From Paracyclopina nana (lineage: Eukaryota; Arthropoda; Copepoda; Cyclopoida; Cyclopettidae): a stretch of 64,000 nt of DNA. Positions 12,901-27,900 of this stretch are shown here, one piece after another. Both the position numbers and the translations under genes were made by a program. The DNA lies in the NCBI GenBank assembly GCA_019096065.1, contig JAGUCH010000004.1, forward strand, positions 8,060,001-8,124,000, in the 5' to 3' direction. Each line of letters begins with the position of its first letter. Position 1 is the stretch's first letter. The notes under the pieces were generated by a model. That model searched no databases. It worked only from the letters and a program-made list of their open reading frames with translations, and was not told where the DNA came from.

Positions 12901-15900
12901 GCTCAAATAAGGCTCATTTGGCTCACAATTGCTCATTTAGCTCAAAAATGACTCATTTGGCTCACAATTGACTCATTTGGCTCACAATTGCTCATTTAGC
13001 TCAAAAACGACTCATTTGGCTCACAATTGACTCATTCAGCCCAAAAAGACTCATATGGCTCAAAAATGACTCATATGGCTCAAAAATGACTCATTTGGCT
13101 CAAAATGCCTCATTTGGCTCAAAATGCCTCATTTGGCTCAAAATGGCTCATTTGGCTCAAAATGCCTCATTTGGCTCAAAATGCCTCATTTGGCTCAAAA
13201 TGCCTCATTTGGCTCAAAATGCCTCATTTGGCTCAAAATGCCTCATTTGGCTCAAAATGCCTCATTTGGCTCATAATTGATCATGTGGCTCAATTTGTCA
13301 TGCCTGTTTCCTCAAAATATCTCACCTTGGCGCAAAATGCCTCTCGTAGCTCAGACTGAGTCACGTTGCCTCAAATTATCAAAAGTGTTTTCATCAAGGC
13401 TGATCCTGAATGAATTGGCAAACACCTTTTTTTAATTTTTAGCATAATAGACCATTGTTGTCATTTTTCCCCCTTGGTCATTGAACAATGGAAGAAGATG
13501 AGAGGCCTATACATGAGCGCCGCAAAAAAGTCGTGAATTAGTTGTTAGTATAATTCATAGGCACTAATTATGGGCCTAATACATGTATGTGCACATGCTC
13601 AACGAGTGACCTTTAAAAATAGGCAATTTTCTGCCTTGAGTATCTTTTTTTGAGGCAAATTAGAGGAAAACTGTTTTTTAAATAATATCTTTTAAAAAAG
13701 CACATGTTATGTGGCAAAATTAAAATTTATTTAGTGTATTTGAACAAGTAATTTTAAAGCACTATTTTCCCCTGTCCGAATCTGTGTGAAGAGTTATGTG
13801 CACCATTTTTTGAGCAAATTGGAAGCCAAAGGAGCAATAATTTACCTGTTGTTCCTTTTTCCGTCAAATTAAAGGGAGGCATGCGCGCCGTCGCTGTCTG
13901 TTTTTCAATTTCGCGGAAAAATAACGATTAACCTTTTTTGACACTAATAACGCCTCTGATAATTCCCCTGAAACTAAAAAACAACTACAAAGTGGTTTTT
14001 TTTGTGGAGTGCATGTCGCTTTTTTGGATGAGTTTTTTTCAAGTGAAATTCCGAGTGTGATCACCATTGCTAATTGATTGGGCCTTGAATTGGCAGAGAC
14101 CAATAAGCTTTGCGGTGATTTTATTATTATCAGCAATAAAATGCCCAATTTCGAAAATATTTCGGCTATTTCGCTTTTTTAATTTTTCATTTTGAACACG
14201 AATCATAATTTATCATATTTGTACCTACTGTGAGGCGTTTTGAGACAATTGAGATTATTTTTAGACAAATAAGTTATTTTGAGGCAAATGAGCATTTTTT
14301 GTTAAAATAATAATTTTGAGGCACATGAACCATTTTGAGCCAAATGAGCCACAATATCGCTTTTTTTTCAAAGAAATAATACATTTTGAGGCACATGAGC
14401 CATTTTGAGGCATATGAGCCATTTTGAGGCAAATGGGCAAAAACCATCGATTTTGAGCCGAAGTAGCCATTTTTTGTCAAAATGGTTTGAGTCAAATGAC
14501 TGAAATGAGTCCACTATGACTCAATGAATTTTTGCTTTGCACAGAATATTATCAATATCAATTTTAGGCAAAATTAACAAATTCGTTTTCGATTAATGTA
14601 AAATAAAAAAGCTTTTTTTTACATTTTGTTGTAAAGCAACATTAAGGCTAAGACAGGCGATCATTTTATTTTACAATAATCTTCAAATTGTAATTTATGA
14701 CTCAATCAGCAAAAGTCAAGGAGCTTTTTTTGCCCATTTTAATTTTTAGTTCTTCAAGTTGTCGCTATACTTAGCTGGCGCTTCTGTTCGCGTTAATAAC
14801 GACGCGAGCGCCATCTCGCGGCCAGATTGTGCATTTTCTCTCAACCTTGCCATTTTTGCAATACATTAGCGCAACACAAGTAGAACATTAGTTTTTTAAA
14901 TGATGACTCGGCATAATTATGAATTGCATATGCTGATTTGACGGAATTCCCAGACTAATCGAATTAACATATAATAATTGACCTTTCACAAGTTTCTTGG
15001 CATCTTTTCAATCACAAGATGTAAATAGCAAAACAAGATGGTTATTTCTGCTGACTCATCTCCTATGAATGCGTGTGTGGGACTTTAGTCTAATACTTTT
15101 TTGCTGAATTTGTTGATACTGAAAAACTTCATCATTTTCGGGCAAACAGAAATGTAGGTCTTAAACTAGAAATAGGTCTTGAAAATCGAAAGTCTTGAAC
15201 ATCAATCAAGGTCTACTAGATTAATGAAGGTCCATAAAAAGAAATCTTAACTTATAAAGTTATATCTAAATATAAATCTAAGAAAGTTGGTATAAAGGAT
15301 AAAATTAGGTCTAAATGATAAAAATAGGTCTTTATTGTAAAAGTAGGTCTTATTCATAAAAGTAGTTCTTAAATATAAAAGTTGGTCTAAATGATGAAAG
15401 TAGGCCAAAAAGGAGATATTTTAACGTAGGTCTGAAAAGTAAACCAGGTCCAAAAAACATGCAGTTCTTTTAGTTGAAATAGGTCTAAATATTACATTTT
15501 TCAAGAGTAGATTGAATGGAACTTCGGTTTTGAAATTCGAGCAAGTTATGTAAAAACCGAATTGAGTCGGCATTTTCCGCACTCGTGAAGAATTTTGAAC
15601 GGCGAATGGCGGCGTCATCGACCGTTCGGAATTTAAGTCGCGCGCAGCAATAAAAGTGCTGAAAAAGCTTCAGTTTTCATTCAGTTTGCAGCGAGTGACA
15701 AAGTGCCAAGAAATCCAAGTGAAATTCCACAAAAATCTTAACAAGGTAAAGAAGACAATTTTCACTGTTTAAACTATAAAAACTATAAAATGAAGATTTG
15801 CTATATAATATGTTATTTTTCAATAGTGCATCTTTTAGCTGAAACTGTTATTTTTTAGTAGTATTTTGGATCAATTGGGTCCTTTTTTGCTGGGTTAATC

Positions 15901-18900
15901 TGGATAATTGTGGCTTTATCATGGTAATTTTGGCTGAATCTGGCCAATTTTGGCTGAAAAAGCTTTAAAAAACTCTATTCCATTTGAATTATTATGATTA
16001 TGGCATTTTAGGTCCATATTTGGCTACTTTTTCAGTTTTCATTTCAGCTGGATTTTCTTGCTTTCCTTATAAAAGCCTACAATTGATCTTTTAGCTTTGT
16101 TTGTAAAAAGCGCTACCAGATTGAATTTTTTGTTTTTCAACTCTCTTATTTGACGACTTATAAAAGCTTCTCAAGGATTTTCTTAATTACAATAAAATGT
16201 GTGTCAAATACTGGATAAATGACCACAGAGTTACTGAGAAGTGAAAAATAACATACAAACAATTTGGATGTTTGTTAATTTTGTGGACTCAACCAAAAAA
16301 AAGGATCACAAATAAGTGTGAAAAACTGTCAATTAAGAAGACATGTGGCCAAAAGGTGTCAAAATAAGTCAAAAACATATTAGTGAGCCAAAAATATCAA
16401 AATAAATGGATGCTTATTCGGAATAGTGTCAAAATATCAAAAATGGCCTTATTATCGGAAAAATAGTGCAAAATGGCTGATTGTGGCTCAAAATAGGCTA
16501 TTTCAGCTAAAAATTCGTGATTTTAGCCTAAATTGCTAATTTGAGCCAAAAATTGGCTATATCAGCCAAAATCTTCTGAATTGAGCCAAAATTTCGAACT
16601 CAGTGCTGAAATAGGATTTTCTGCCATGAATTGCTGAGTAGAGCCAAAATTGCTAAATTGAGCCCAATATTGGCTTTTTTGCCAAAAAATTCTGATTTTA
16701 ACCAGATGTGCCAAAATTGCTTATTTATGGCAAAAGGATATTGATTTCACCCAAAAATTGCTAATTAGAGCCAAAATTGCTTATTAGAGTATGAATTACT
16801 GATTTCAGCCAAAAATGGCCAATTTCAGCCCAAAAATTACCAACTTTAGCCATAAGAATCAAGCCAATTTCTCGCTCTAGGAAGATAGTTTGAAAATGTC
16901 TGGTAGCCCTGACCTGGAATAAAACCAGATATTTTGGGCACTGCCAGCATAAAAAAGGTTTTAAGTGTATGCAAATATTTGCTCGCTGCCAACTGGCATT
17001 AGACGGAAAATAATGGCCCAACATTTGATTAAATAAATATTTAGCGTCAATCAAAAGCAAGGATTTTTACGTTGGCTTGACTTACAAATCCGAGCCGTCA
17101 TTGTTGTTGTTGCCAAAAATTTGGCATTGTAGTCTGACATGATTCATGGCTATTATGCAAAAATTATTATTATTGCTGTAGAACTATTGCTGGCTAATTA
17201 GCGATTTCCGGAATTTTGCAGCCATAAAAATAACGAGTTCAGACGAAATTGACATTTTCTCATTTGTTGAAGGATATCAAATTAACATGCGCATGAATCA
17301 TTGCACATCAATTTGGCAAATTTTCATTTTTAGTCATTCATACTTTTCATGCTTTTTTCCTTTGAGTAATTTGCAGCTCAGCTTCTTTTGTGAGCTTTTA
17401 AGTTTTTTATGAGGAGACGTTACTCGTTCTCCTAGTGGCTCAGTTCATCTCAGTAGCTCAGTTGATCTTATTAGCTCAAGTTCTTCTCAGTAACTCGGTG
17501 AATCTCAGTAGCTCAGTTAATCTCAGTAGTTCAGTTGATCTTATTAGATCAAGCTCATCTCATTTGCTCAGTTAATCTCAGTAGCTTGGTCAATCTCAGT
17601 AGCTTGGACCATCTCAGTAGCTCAGTTTATCTCAAAAGCTCAGTTCATCTCAGTAGGTCAGTTGATCTTATTAGCACGAGTTCATCTCATTGGCTCATTT
17701 CATCTCAGTTAGTCGGTCAATCTCAGTAGCTCAGTTAATCTCAAGAGCTCAGTCAATCTCAAGAGCTCATTTCATCTCAGTAGTTGGGTTAATCTCAGTT
17801 GCTCAATGTGTCCCAGGAGTTCAGCAGCGTAGGTTAGCTAAGGTTTTCTGAGTTGATCAACTTATCTCAGCAACTCAGCCAAACCAGATTCATAAACAAT
17901 TGGAAATATCAGCTTATCTCAGCAGCTCATCTTAGCTCAGTTGCTCATCCTATCTCAGGAGCTCAGCTATTCAAAATCAGATGCAAAACTTATTTCATTA
18001 GCTCAGTGGCTCATCTCCACACAGTATCTCAGCTACTTAGTCTTCTCATTTGCTCAGCTAAATGCAGCTCCCAAGACAATCTCGTCTCAGTGGCTCAGCT
18101 TATCTCAGTAACTCAGCTCATCTCATAAACTCAGCGTAACTCATCCTTTCTCAGTATCTTAATCCCAGTTGCTCAGCTCATTATCTCAGCTGTTCATGGT
18201 AACTTGACCAATCTCAGCTCATCTCAGTTGTTCAGCTTATCTCAGGTACTCAGTTAATCTCAGTTGCTCAGTTTATCTCAGTTGCTCAGCTTATATCAGT
18301 TGCTCAGCTAATCTCAGTAGCTCAGCTTATCTCAGCTGCTCAGCCAACAATTCAACTTTTCAACGATTTCAAGCATATCTCAGTTTCTGGTTCAATCTTG
18401 TAGCCTCAGTGAGGCTCAGCACTCTTCTCAGCTGCAGCTCAGCAGTCATATAAAAAGGATTGGGATTTTCTTTGTCAGAGCTTTAGTGTGTTGTGATGGA
18501 GGTTTGCATGACCCTGCAATGCGCATGTGTTTTTCCATCAAAGTTTCAAATTTCATACTATCCAGCTTCTGTGATTACATAGCGTGAATTCCAAGATTCG
18601 GCCAAAAAAGAAATGTAGGAAAAATTGACCTTTCATGACGTGAGGAGCAAGAAATTAGGGGAAAAAATCATTATTTCACTTCTTAACTTTAATAGAGTAG
18701 TTCCTCTTTTTTTAATTGCCAATTTTTTTTCTTGCAACTTGATGAGAAATTTCATATTTTCCGGTTGCTCATCTTTTTTTAATGTCTTCCCTTTTCTTGC
18801 TATTTTTCGCGAAAGGTTGAATTTCCGACAAGTTTGGAATTCTTTTATGGTCACACATCCATTTGATTTGAAAAACAATTTTCACAGCGTGAACTGGCCA

Positions 18901-21900
18901 AATATGGCTTTAATTTTGCCACATCAATTTTTGTTCTCCTGCCAAACGTCGATTTGGGCCTAATATGGCTGATTTAGTCCTAATTTCAATCAGAAAAAGG
19001 TCAATTTTCCAACCTTTGTCCCATTTTTTTATTATTTGCTTTTTTATGATGAATACTGCGTAAAATGGACCATTTTGTTCTAATAAGGTCAATTTTGGCC
19101 TAATATGGTCTATTTTGTTCTAATATGGTCTATTTTGTAATGATATGGTCTATTTTTTCCTTATATGGTTTAATTTTGCAATTATAATCAATATTGCAAA
19201 TTAATAGTCTACTTTACAATTATATGATCTATTTTGTTCTAATATGATCTATTTTGCAAAAATATCGTCTATTTTGTCCAATTATGATCTATTTTGCATT
19301 TATACAAACTATGTCTAATTTTTCTAATATGCTCTATTTTGATCTAATATGCTCTATTTTGATCTAATATGGGCTATTTTGTCCTCATATGGTTTAATTT
19401 TGCAATTATAATCAATATTGCAAATTAATAGTCTATTTTACAATTATATGATCTATTTTGCAAAAATATCGTCTGTATATTTTTATAATATGGTCTATTT
19501 TGATCTAATATGGCCTATTTCATTGGATGTTGACAACTATACTCTAATTTGTAAATGCTGAAACTATTTCTGCAGTTTACTTGATTTGGTGATGATTTCT
19601 TTTGGCCCAGTTTTGGTGTTTTGCTCCACATTCTTTAGTTGGCATTTTTTTAGCAGAAAATTATGGAGTGATGACAAATTTGGCCTCAACACTTTACAAT
19701 TTTTTCTTCCTTGCCATTTTTGGAGGTGTGGGTCATAACTTTTTTGCTCCCATTGTAACTTTTGTCAATGGTAAAGCTGGAAGCAGCAGTGATTTCAACG
19801 CCTGCCACAACAAATTGGGTGGTCCATACATTCCACTGGGGCTGCATTTGTATGCAAAGGCTTTTTTGTAATGAAAATCCTTGGCCTTGGCACCAGAGAA
19901 AAGCGCCCCAAAATGTCTTGTCTAACAGTTCACAAGCCTTTGGACACCTAGACTGCAATTGATCTGAATTGAGAGAGATTGATATGTAGCCTGCAGGTGG
20001 CAGTTGCAAAAATCCACCCAGAAAAGAAGTGAGCTGCTGCTACTACAACCATGACTGCGAAAAGTGACCATGGTAATTCTTTACCGTCGAACAACGACCT
20101 GAAAATTACAGGTCTCATGGCAGAGCCCTTTCTATTGAGATTAGGGGAAATGCTCTGAAGCAAAAGTTGCTTTAAATGAGACAGGAAGGAAAATTTATTA
20201 TGGCCAAACTTGCATTGGACTGCAGGTTTGAAAGATCTGAGGCAGGGGCTGAAAAACAGAACGCGTCAAATAATAATGCAGCAACCAATTCCTGGGCAAC
20301 TATTAGTTACACTCTTGATAGTCTTTAACAAAAGGTGCTAGAAATGCAATTTGGACCATCTCTTATTACACCACCTTTCTTGGTTTGTCATTCACAGCTG
20401 ATTTGCGATAATGGGCAAAATTGCACTTTTGTTCCAGCATGTAACCCAATCTCTGATTGGTCATACAGCTCACCTAATAAAATAAGAAATGCTAGGCATG
20501 GAGGTTTGAGCAATTTGTATTAGCAATACTTTTGCCTATCACTGATAGTGACCAAGTTTGAAAAAAAGGCCAAAAAACAACGCTTCGCAATTGATGAGGG
20601 ATCTAGACTGAGCCTAGGATTAGTCACAGAGCCAAAGCCATTTAACAAAAGGTGCTGGAAATGCAGTTTGGAGCATCTTTTATTAGTACAACTTCAATTT
20701 ATCTCTGGCCAGTGTTGAGTTGTGAAAAATGGCCACGACATTCAACAAGGTCATGCGTAAATCAAGCACCGATTAGTCCTACGGCTTTACCAAAAGGTAT
20801 GTTTGTTTTAATGAGTCTTTTCCACCAAAAAGTGATCAATTGCATGTCAAGAAGGCAAAAAATCAATTCCTCCACTACTACCACCACCAAAAGGAGCGAT
20901 TGAGGAAGCCACAGACATTTTTTTGCATGCGCCTCCATTGCACAGTGGGCCACGGAGACCCTTATTTCTCCATTTCAGCTAAATTATGAAATCCAGTTTC
21001 AAACACTTTTTTATCTTATAATAGTTCCTATGGGTTCTTGGTGATCAGAAATGGCCATTTAAAAGGCTCTAAATTCAATTTGATTTGTGAAATGAAGATC
21101 ATTTTTGAGAAGCAACCCGAATTTGCTAAAAAAAATCTAAGAAAAAAGAAATGTCAAAAAGTGGCTACAAGCTTCAACTGTTCCATTAGAACTATAATTT
21201 TTTTTGGTTGAAGCCTTTAATTAGAGTTAGTTTAAGTATTTTAGGCCTCAAGAGAACAGGATTTCATTTAAAATAAGTGTCAAAATTGACCCAAAAAGAT
21301 GACTCTTCTATTTGCATGTAAAACTAAACCAAATATTAGCAGAACTTTTTATGTCCAAGGTTGTCCAACCTATAACACTGTCAAATTAGAGAAAAAGTAA
21401 TATGAACAGGGTTGAATTGCAAAAAAAGTGCGTGGATGTGCGTAAGACTTTGCTAGAAAGAGTTAAAAGTTCGAGTTTTACAGTCATTTAGGGGCTTTGC
21501 TAATGCACTGCCGATTTGACGAAAAATCAGAAATGGAGGAAAATGCTTCAACGGGACCCACTGTGGCATTGCCATTTTATTATGGGTACACTGAATGAAA
21601 CAAGGCAGTTTTCCTGCTGTTGTTTGGAGCTGACTCTGGCGGCCATTTTTGTATTAGTGCACTTTTTTTAAACTGGAATATCGTGACTGCATTATATGAA
21701 ATCTAGATCACACCGCTCTGGTTGAGGAGGGTGACAATTTGGCATTTTTAGGGCCCAAAGTCGTGACATCACTGACCTACTGTACCAAAGTTATTCAAAA
21801 TGATGGGAAACCATTAAGCTAATCCAAAACCTTTGCAAAGCCCAACACCAAATAAAACTGGAGCTGAAAAAGCCTAATAATGTTTGCTCATCTGATCAAA

Positions 21901-24900
21901 AATGGGTAATTTTTCTTGTGAAACTGCCCCTCAAAAGCCCTTTTTAACACACTAATTGAATTTCTTTAGCCCTCACGTGCCCTTTGAACAAGTCCATATT
22001 TCCTCAATTGTGCCCAAACTGACCCTTTGAACCCACAAAATCGTATTTCAGCCCAGAATTGATGCAATGAGCCCAAATATTCCTAGATAAAAAACCCACA
22101 AATTTCCATTTAAGCCTTCATCTGCCCATTTAAGCCTTCATCTGCCCATTTAAGCCCACATCTGCCCATTTAAACCTTGAACTACCTATTGTATGCAATA
22201 AAAACATGTTTTAGCCCACTTATGCCCTTTTCAGCCCTCAAATTATCAATTGCCCATTTCAGCCCTTCTTACACAATATTTGCCCATTTTAGCCCCTTGA
22301 AGATTATTTCTTCCAAATTCACTTATAATGGCCTATTACATATCCATTTTAAATTATGCCCTTCGAATTTTGCCCAAACGAGCTGAATTTCACAATTTTT
22401 GCTGATGAATGGACCGAGCAGAGCAATTTGAGGCTGATGTTGAATGGTCAATGTGTGTGTATATTGTTATGCTAATTATATTTTAGCATGGAAATTCGCC
22501 ATCTTTTTTCACCCCCACAGGGCGGCGGAGGAATTTTCAAGGCCATAATTATTGCTGGTCTTTTTTCTTCTTTCCCTCTTTTTTGTGAAATGAATCATCA
22601 TCACAATAATAATAATAACACCCGCAATTAAAACTGGTAGAAAAAAGCCAATTTAAGATCTGAATTTAAGCCTGGAAAAAAGCAAATTGGCTCATGATAA
22701 TTATAATCCACTTGACTATGGCAAAAAGTGTCGATCTGGTAGCCCCTTTTGGGCTGGAGAATGGCTACCAGACGCCAAGTTAATTTATGGTCAAAAAGTG
22801 CCAATTTGCTGGGGCCAATAAACAAAAGTGCATCGGATGATAAAGTTGTAAAAAATGCACAAAAGAGGAGAGATTTTCCAAGGTTTTCCATTGCTCAAAG
22901 GGTCAAAAAACAAACGAGGAGGATCCGGGTTCCAATACCTCTTTCGGAGCCAAAAAATGCCCAGAAACGCCACGAAGTGCCCATAAATACCGAGCCATGC
23001 CTCGAACTGCCAAAAAATGGCCAAAAGTGCCCTAAAAAGCCAAATTACCTAGAAAAATGCCAAGAACGACCATAAGTGTCAAATATGCAAAAATTGACTT
23101 GTTTTTTTAAAAATAATTATAGAAATATTATTTTAATATCAAAAGTAGCCAAAAGTGCTTCAAAACGCCAATTTTGACTTGGATTTTCATAATAAAAAGT
23201 ATAAAATTGCTGAGAAAGGCCAAATTATCATTTTAGTGTCAATAATCCAATCTAAATAATGTAAAGGGAAAAATTAAGATTGAAAAGCCAGGGTAAAAAA
23301 AGCTTTGGAAACTACTTCCGGTCACGTGGTTTCAGGCCACGTGGCGCGCGTCAGCTGATTGTTATTATGTAATGCATCCATTTTGATCCTATGAGACATA
23401 AAAAGAGCACTTTGATAAGATGCCTCCTTTTTATGACCTATAATATGCAAATGCATGTCTTTTTGGCACTTTTACACGCTTTTCGGCCATAAAACAAGCT
23501 ATCATCAACTGGTATTAACTTTGTGCACTCATCACCTCCATAAAAATGCTTTTAGCATTTGAATTTTCCGCCCCTTGCAATAATGCTTTGCAGATAAGTG
23601 CATTGCTATTTTTGTATCATCTCATTATTTTCATCAAAGCTCAGCTTTTTATATTATTAATGCTGATTTTTGCTTGCTTTCAAAGCTGAGCTTTTGTTTA
23701 CATTCAAAGCTGAACTTTTTATTTGCATACTCTGCTGAACTTATGTTAACATTCAAAGCTGAGCTTTTGTTTACATTCAAAGCTGAGCTTTTTGTTTACA
23801 TTCAAAACTGAGCTTTTTATTCACATTCAAAACTGAGCTTTTTGTTTACATCCTTTGCTGAACTTTTGTTAAAATTCAAAGCTGAGCTTTTTGTTTTCAT
23901 TCAAAACTGAGCTTTTGTTTACATTCAAAGCTGATTTTTCGTTCAAAGCTGAGCTTTTTGTTTTCATTCAAAACTGAGCTTTTGTTTACATTCAAAGCTG
24001 ATTTTTCGTTCAAAGCTGAGGTTTTGTTGCATTAAAAGCCGAGTTTTTGTTTACATTCAAAGCTGAGGTTTTGTTTTCGTCCACAGCTGAGCTTTGTTCA
24101 CATTTAAATCTGAGCTTTATACGTCTATTATCAAAGCTTCATTTGTTTTTTCTTCAGATTTGTTTACAGCCATGTTTGCGCTGAGTCAGGGCTTGCTATG
24201 GCCACTTTCTCAGCAGAATTCAGTTTTTATGGAGATAAGGACTTCGACCTATATTAGGCATGCACTTTTAAGCATGGCAAAATTGGTGTCACGACAAATG
24301 ATGATCAGAATCGTGAAAAAAACGCCAGAAATTTGCCACAAGCTACTCACACATCCACTCACTTTTTATCAATGGTGCACATCAAAAATGCATTTTGTGG
24401 CCTAAAACCCTCAAAAACTAACCACTTGCCATTTGACGGAAATTGTTTTGCTTGCATTTATCTAATGTCAAAAACAGCTGACGTGACCCGTATGCCGAGC
24501 TAAAGTGACAAAAGTTTACAGAGTGACGTAAAAAGTTTTTTGGCCGATTTTCCACTGTGGCAAAATAGTCCTCGTCCCTTTAAAATAGTCGAATGCGTGA
24601 AAATAATCCACTGTGGCATGAATTTCCATTGTGGCAAAATATGGGAAATATTCCACTGTGGCATGACATTCAATTGCGACATGAGAGTCCACATGTACAA
24701 AAAATCCACTGTGGCTTGCCTACTCATTTGAGCTCACCATTTGCACAGTGGACTATTCACTTTTTTGGCGCGCATATTTTTTTCAATTTTGTCCCGCAAA
24801 ATCAAATTGAGCGCAGACTTTTTATGGGTGAGTGTGGCTGAAAAGTCCACTGTGCATTTGGTTGGTTTTTTTGGCGGGGAAAAAAGGCAATTGCGAGTTG

Positions 24901-27900
24901 AAGGCAAGAAAAAATACCACCACGTTTTGTTAATGGTCTCCTACTCTGCTGCATTTAATTGCTGCCAGCTACCCTCTTATTGGCGGAATTTTCTGCTGAA
25001 AAATGCATCTCTCAACTCACCAACAGCCTTGATTTCACCAAATAAAATTTAATTGGTCTGAACATCTCTCTTTCACTCTGGAATTCCGCGGATTTTCAGT
25101 CTTTTCATCTATTTTTTACAATTTACATTTTTGGACTTCTTTTGGTGTTTTTTTAAAACATAATTTTGGGGCTTTTTGGTCTGGTTTTTAAAGTGGGCAT
25201 TTTTAACTTTTTGTTACTTTGCTTAATTAAATGAATAATTCTGGCTAATTTTTTGCCGCCACCTTGAAAATGAAGGCATTATTTTGACTGATGGCTTTTT
25301 TAATAGGCTCACATTAGTTTTTATTAATCATAAAAGAAGCTATAGAGTACACACACCTCAAATTTGCGCAACAGCTAATAAAAAATGTCAACAGCAATAT
25401 TGGCGGGAAAATTCAAATTTTGGAAATTATCATTATGATTTCCCATTGCACAAATGAAAAGTAGAAGATAATTTACGTTTTTGGCCTCGAGGTGGATTTA
25501 TGTCATAAAATGACATGTGCAGCAGATGACGAGGGCCGCAGTCTCTTAAAATGACTTTGAATGGCCAGATCATCTACCACACATATGCATGGAATAATAA
25601 ATGGCTTTTATGATTTATTGATTGAAACAAAGCCATAAAGTTGCTCTATGACCCCAATAATTTTCCATCATCACACAAAAATAAATATTGTTGGGAAAAT
25701 CACTTTTTCCTCGCATAAATCAATTATTAGCATTTTTTGTGCTTTGTGGGCGGAGCTACCAGACACAAAAATGGATTTCTATTCAAATTGAAAAGGGCCA
25801 GTTTGAATATTTTGCAGTTTTAATTATTTTAGTTAGAGCAGCCATTATGTACATAATGCAAAGCTTTTTTTGAATGTTATTTTTTTCAAAGAGATTCAAA
25901 TGTGCACACTTACATAAACTGAATTTTTTTTAAATTCTTATATGTTTTATGCGGGACAGAAGAGAAAAATATTCCACTGTGCGGGTTTTTTGCTGCTGCT
26001 GCAGGAGAAGAAAACCACAAAACCATTTTTCTGCAGCTAATTTATGTATAACCACCCCCTTTTCGCGCACTGAAAAAAAGCATGAATGATTTGAAAAATA
26101 TTCATTTGCTATTATCGGAAAATATTTGAAATGAGAGCTTGGTGTGCAAAAGATGACATCTTTAAAGCTCGGCGATAACCATAAAATTGCTTTAACAGAT
26201 TACAATCGAAAATTCATGGCATTGTCATTACACTTTACAATACTTATTCATATTTCATACTTTTCGCGAACAAAATCAGCTGACGAGATATTTTGAGCAC
26301 GACTTACTCGAATTCTTTGGTTTCCCGCCATTTTTTAAACTTCAATTCAATTCAAATTTGAATTTCCCGCCATTATTCAAACTTCAATTGAGCGCCTCTT
26401 CCTTTTTTTTAATTTTTCAATTTCCCTCCATTTTTTAGTTGGGAATTGTGAATTTGAATTTCGCGCCTTTTTTCAGTGGGCTACTTCAAATTTGAATTTC
26501 CCGCCATTTTTCATTTTTATAGCGGGAATTTGAGTTTGGTTTTTGAATTTGGCGCCAATTTCCAGCTAGTTTACATAATTCTGAAAGTTATTACCAGAGA
26601 TCTTGTTAAAATGTGGTTTTTTATAGCCATAATGCAATTTTTATGGCTTTTTATGGGAAAAACGGCAAAATATAAAAATAGCTTTTAAAAAAGGTTTGCC
26701 AACAATTTTTTGTGTCTATGCAATAAAAAAGGACTTTTATCCTGCCCTTGAAAGGATCCATCACAATTATTAGGAAAAAAAGGAATTTTTCATACATTGA
26801 TATATGCAAAATCATGCCACTTTAAATTCTGCTGAGTCATCTCATGGTCATAATTGCCTTCTTCCTTTTTTGATCCACTACTTGAAAAAATTGGGAAAAA
26901 AGGCATTTCATATCTGTTGCTGCCTCACATACAAAGGCTCACTCACTTCCTCATCCAAATGTTATAAGTACCTCCATACCTCCAAACACCTCAAACATTC
27001 ACAGAGAAAGTAACAAGGGGTTCAAAAACAGCAGCAAAGTTTTAACACCTCTCTTAGCACTTTCTCATGCCTTGACAGCTTGATACCTCAGAAGACTTAC
27101 TAAACCCCCTATGCCTCACAAAGTATTTGCTATTTGAACCTTGGCTCATTGCTTGGGCTTCAATATCTCAAGTGTAACTAATCCCCATGCCTCATTTAAA
27201 AATCCCTCACTTTTACCTCAGTGCTTTACTAAATCCTACATCATACCTCCAATGCCTCTCCAAATCCAACATTATAACTCCCAATGCCTCAATCAATATC
27301 CCTCACTTTTACCCCACTGCTTCACTAAATCCTTCATAATAACCTCCAATGCCTCTCCAAGTCCTAATCAATATTTACATTAAAGCCCCCCATGCCTCAA
27401 TTAATGATACCACACTTTTACCCACTAAATCCTGCATTATAACCCCCAATGCCTCTCCAAATCCAACTCAATAACAACCCCCAATACCTCACCCAATCCA
27501 GCATAATACCCATGATACCCCAATGCCTCACCAAAATTCAACATGATACCCCAATGCCTCACCAAAATTCAACATGATACCCCAAAAAATGTGCAAAATA
27601 CCTCACAAATCCTTAAAATCCTTTAAAGTTTACTAGGACATACCCCATTTCAAATCATGTAAAGAATTACCTTAATACCTCATATTTATTTGGGAATTTC
27701 TAATTTGTTGGTTATGAAATAAATGACATACCCCACTGGGGATTTTCAATCTTTTAAAAGGAGGAGTTTAAAGGGCCCATTTTGAGGCAGAAGCCGTAAA
27801 TTGTGGGCTGATGAATGATTTGTGTGGTGCGTAAGGATGAATTGTAATTCCGTGAAGTGTGAGGAAAATAAATGATGGCCGTTGTAGTAGTAAATTTTCC

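Noticed and set aside
11226-13370. CRISPR-like look of regular short repeats
   Set aside because: Units are contiguous or degenerate with no unique spacers, and the window is eukaryotic.
17441-17480. tRNA A-box-like 'gtggctcagtt' words
   Set aside because: They are units of the CTCAG minisatellite and have no B-box partner.
22915-22945. B-box-like gggttccaatacc
   Set aside because: Does not match GTTCRANNC and has no A-box at a suitable distance.
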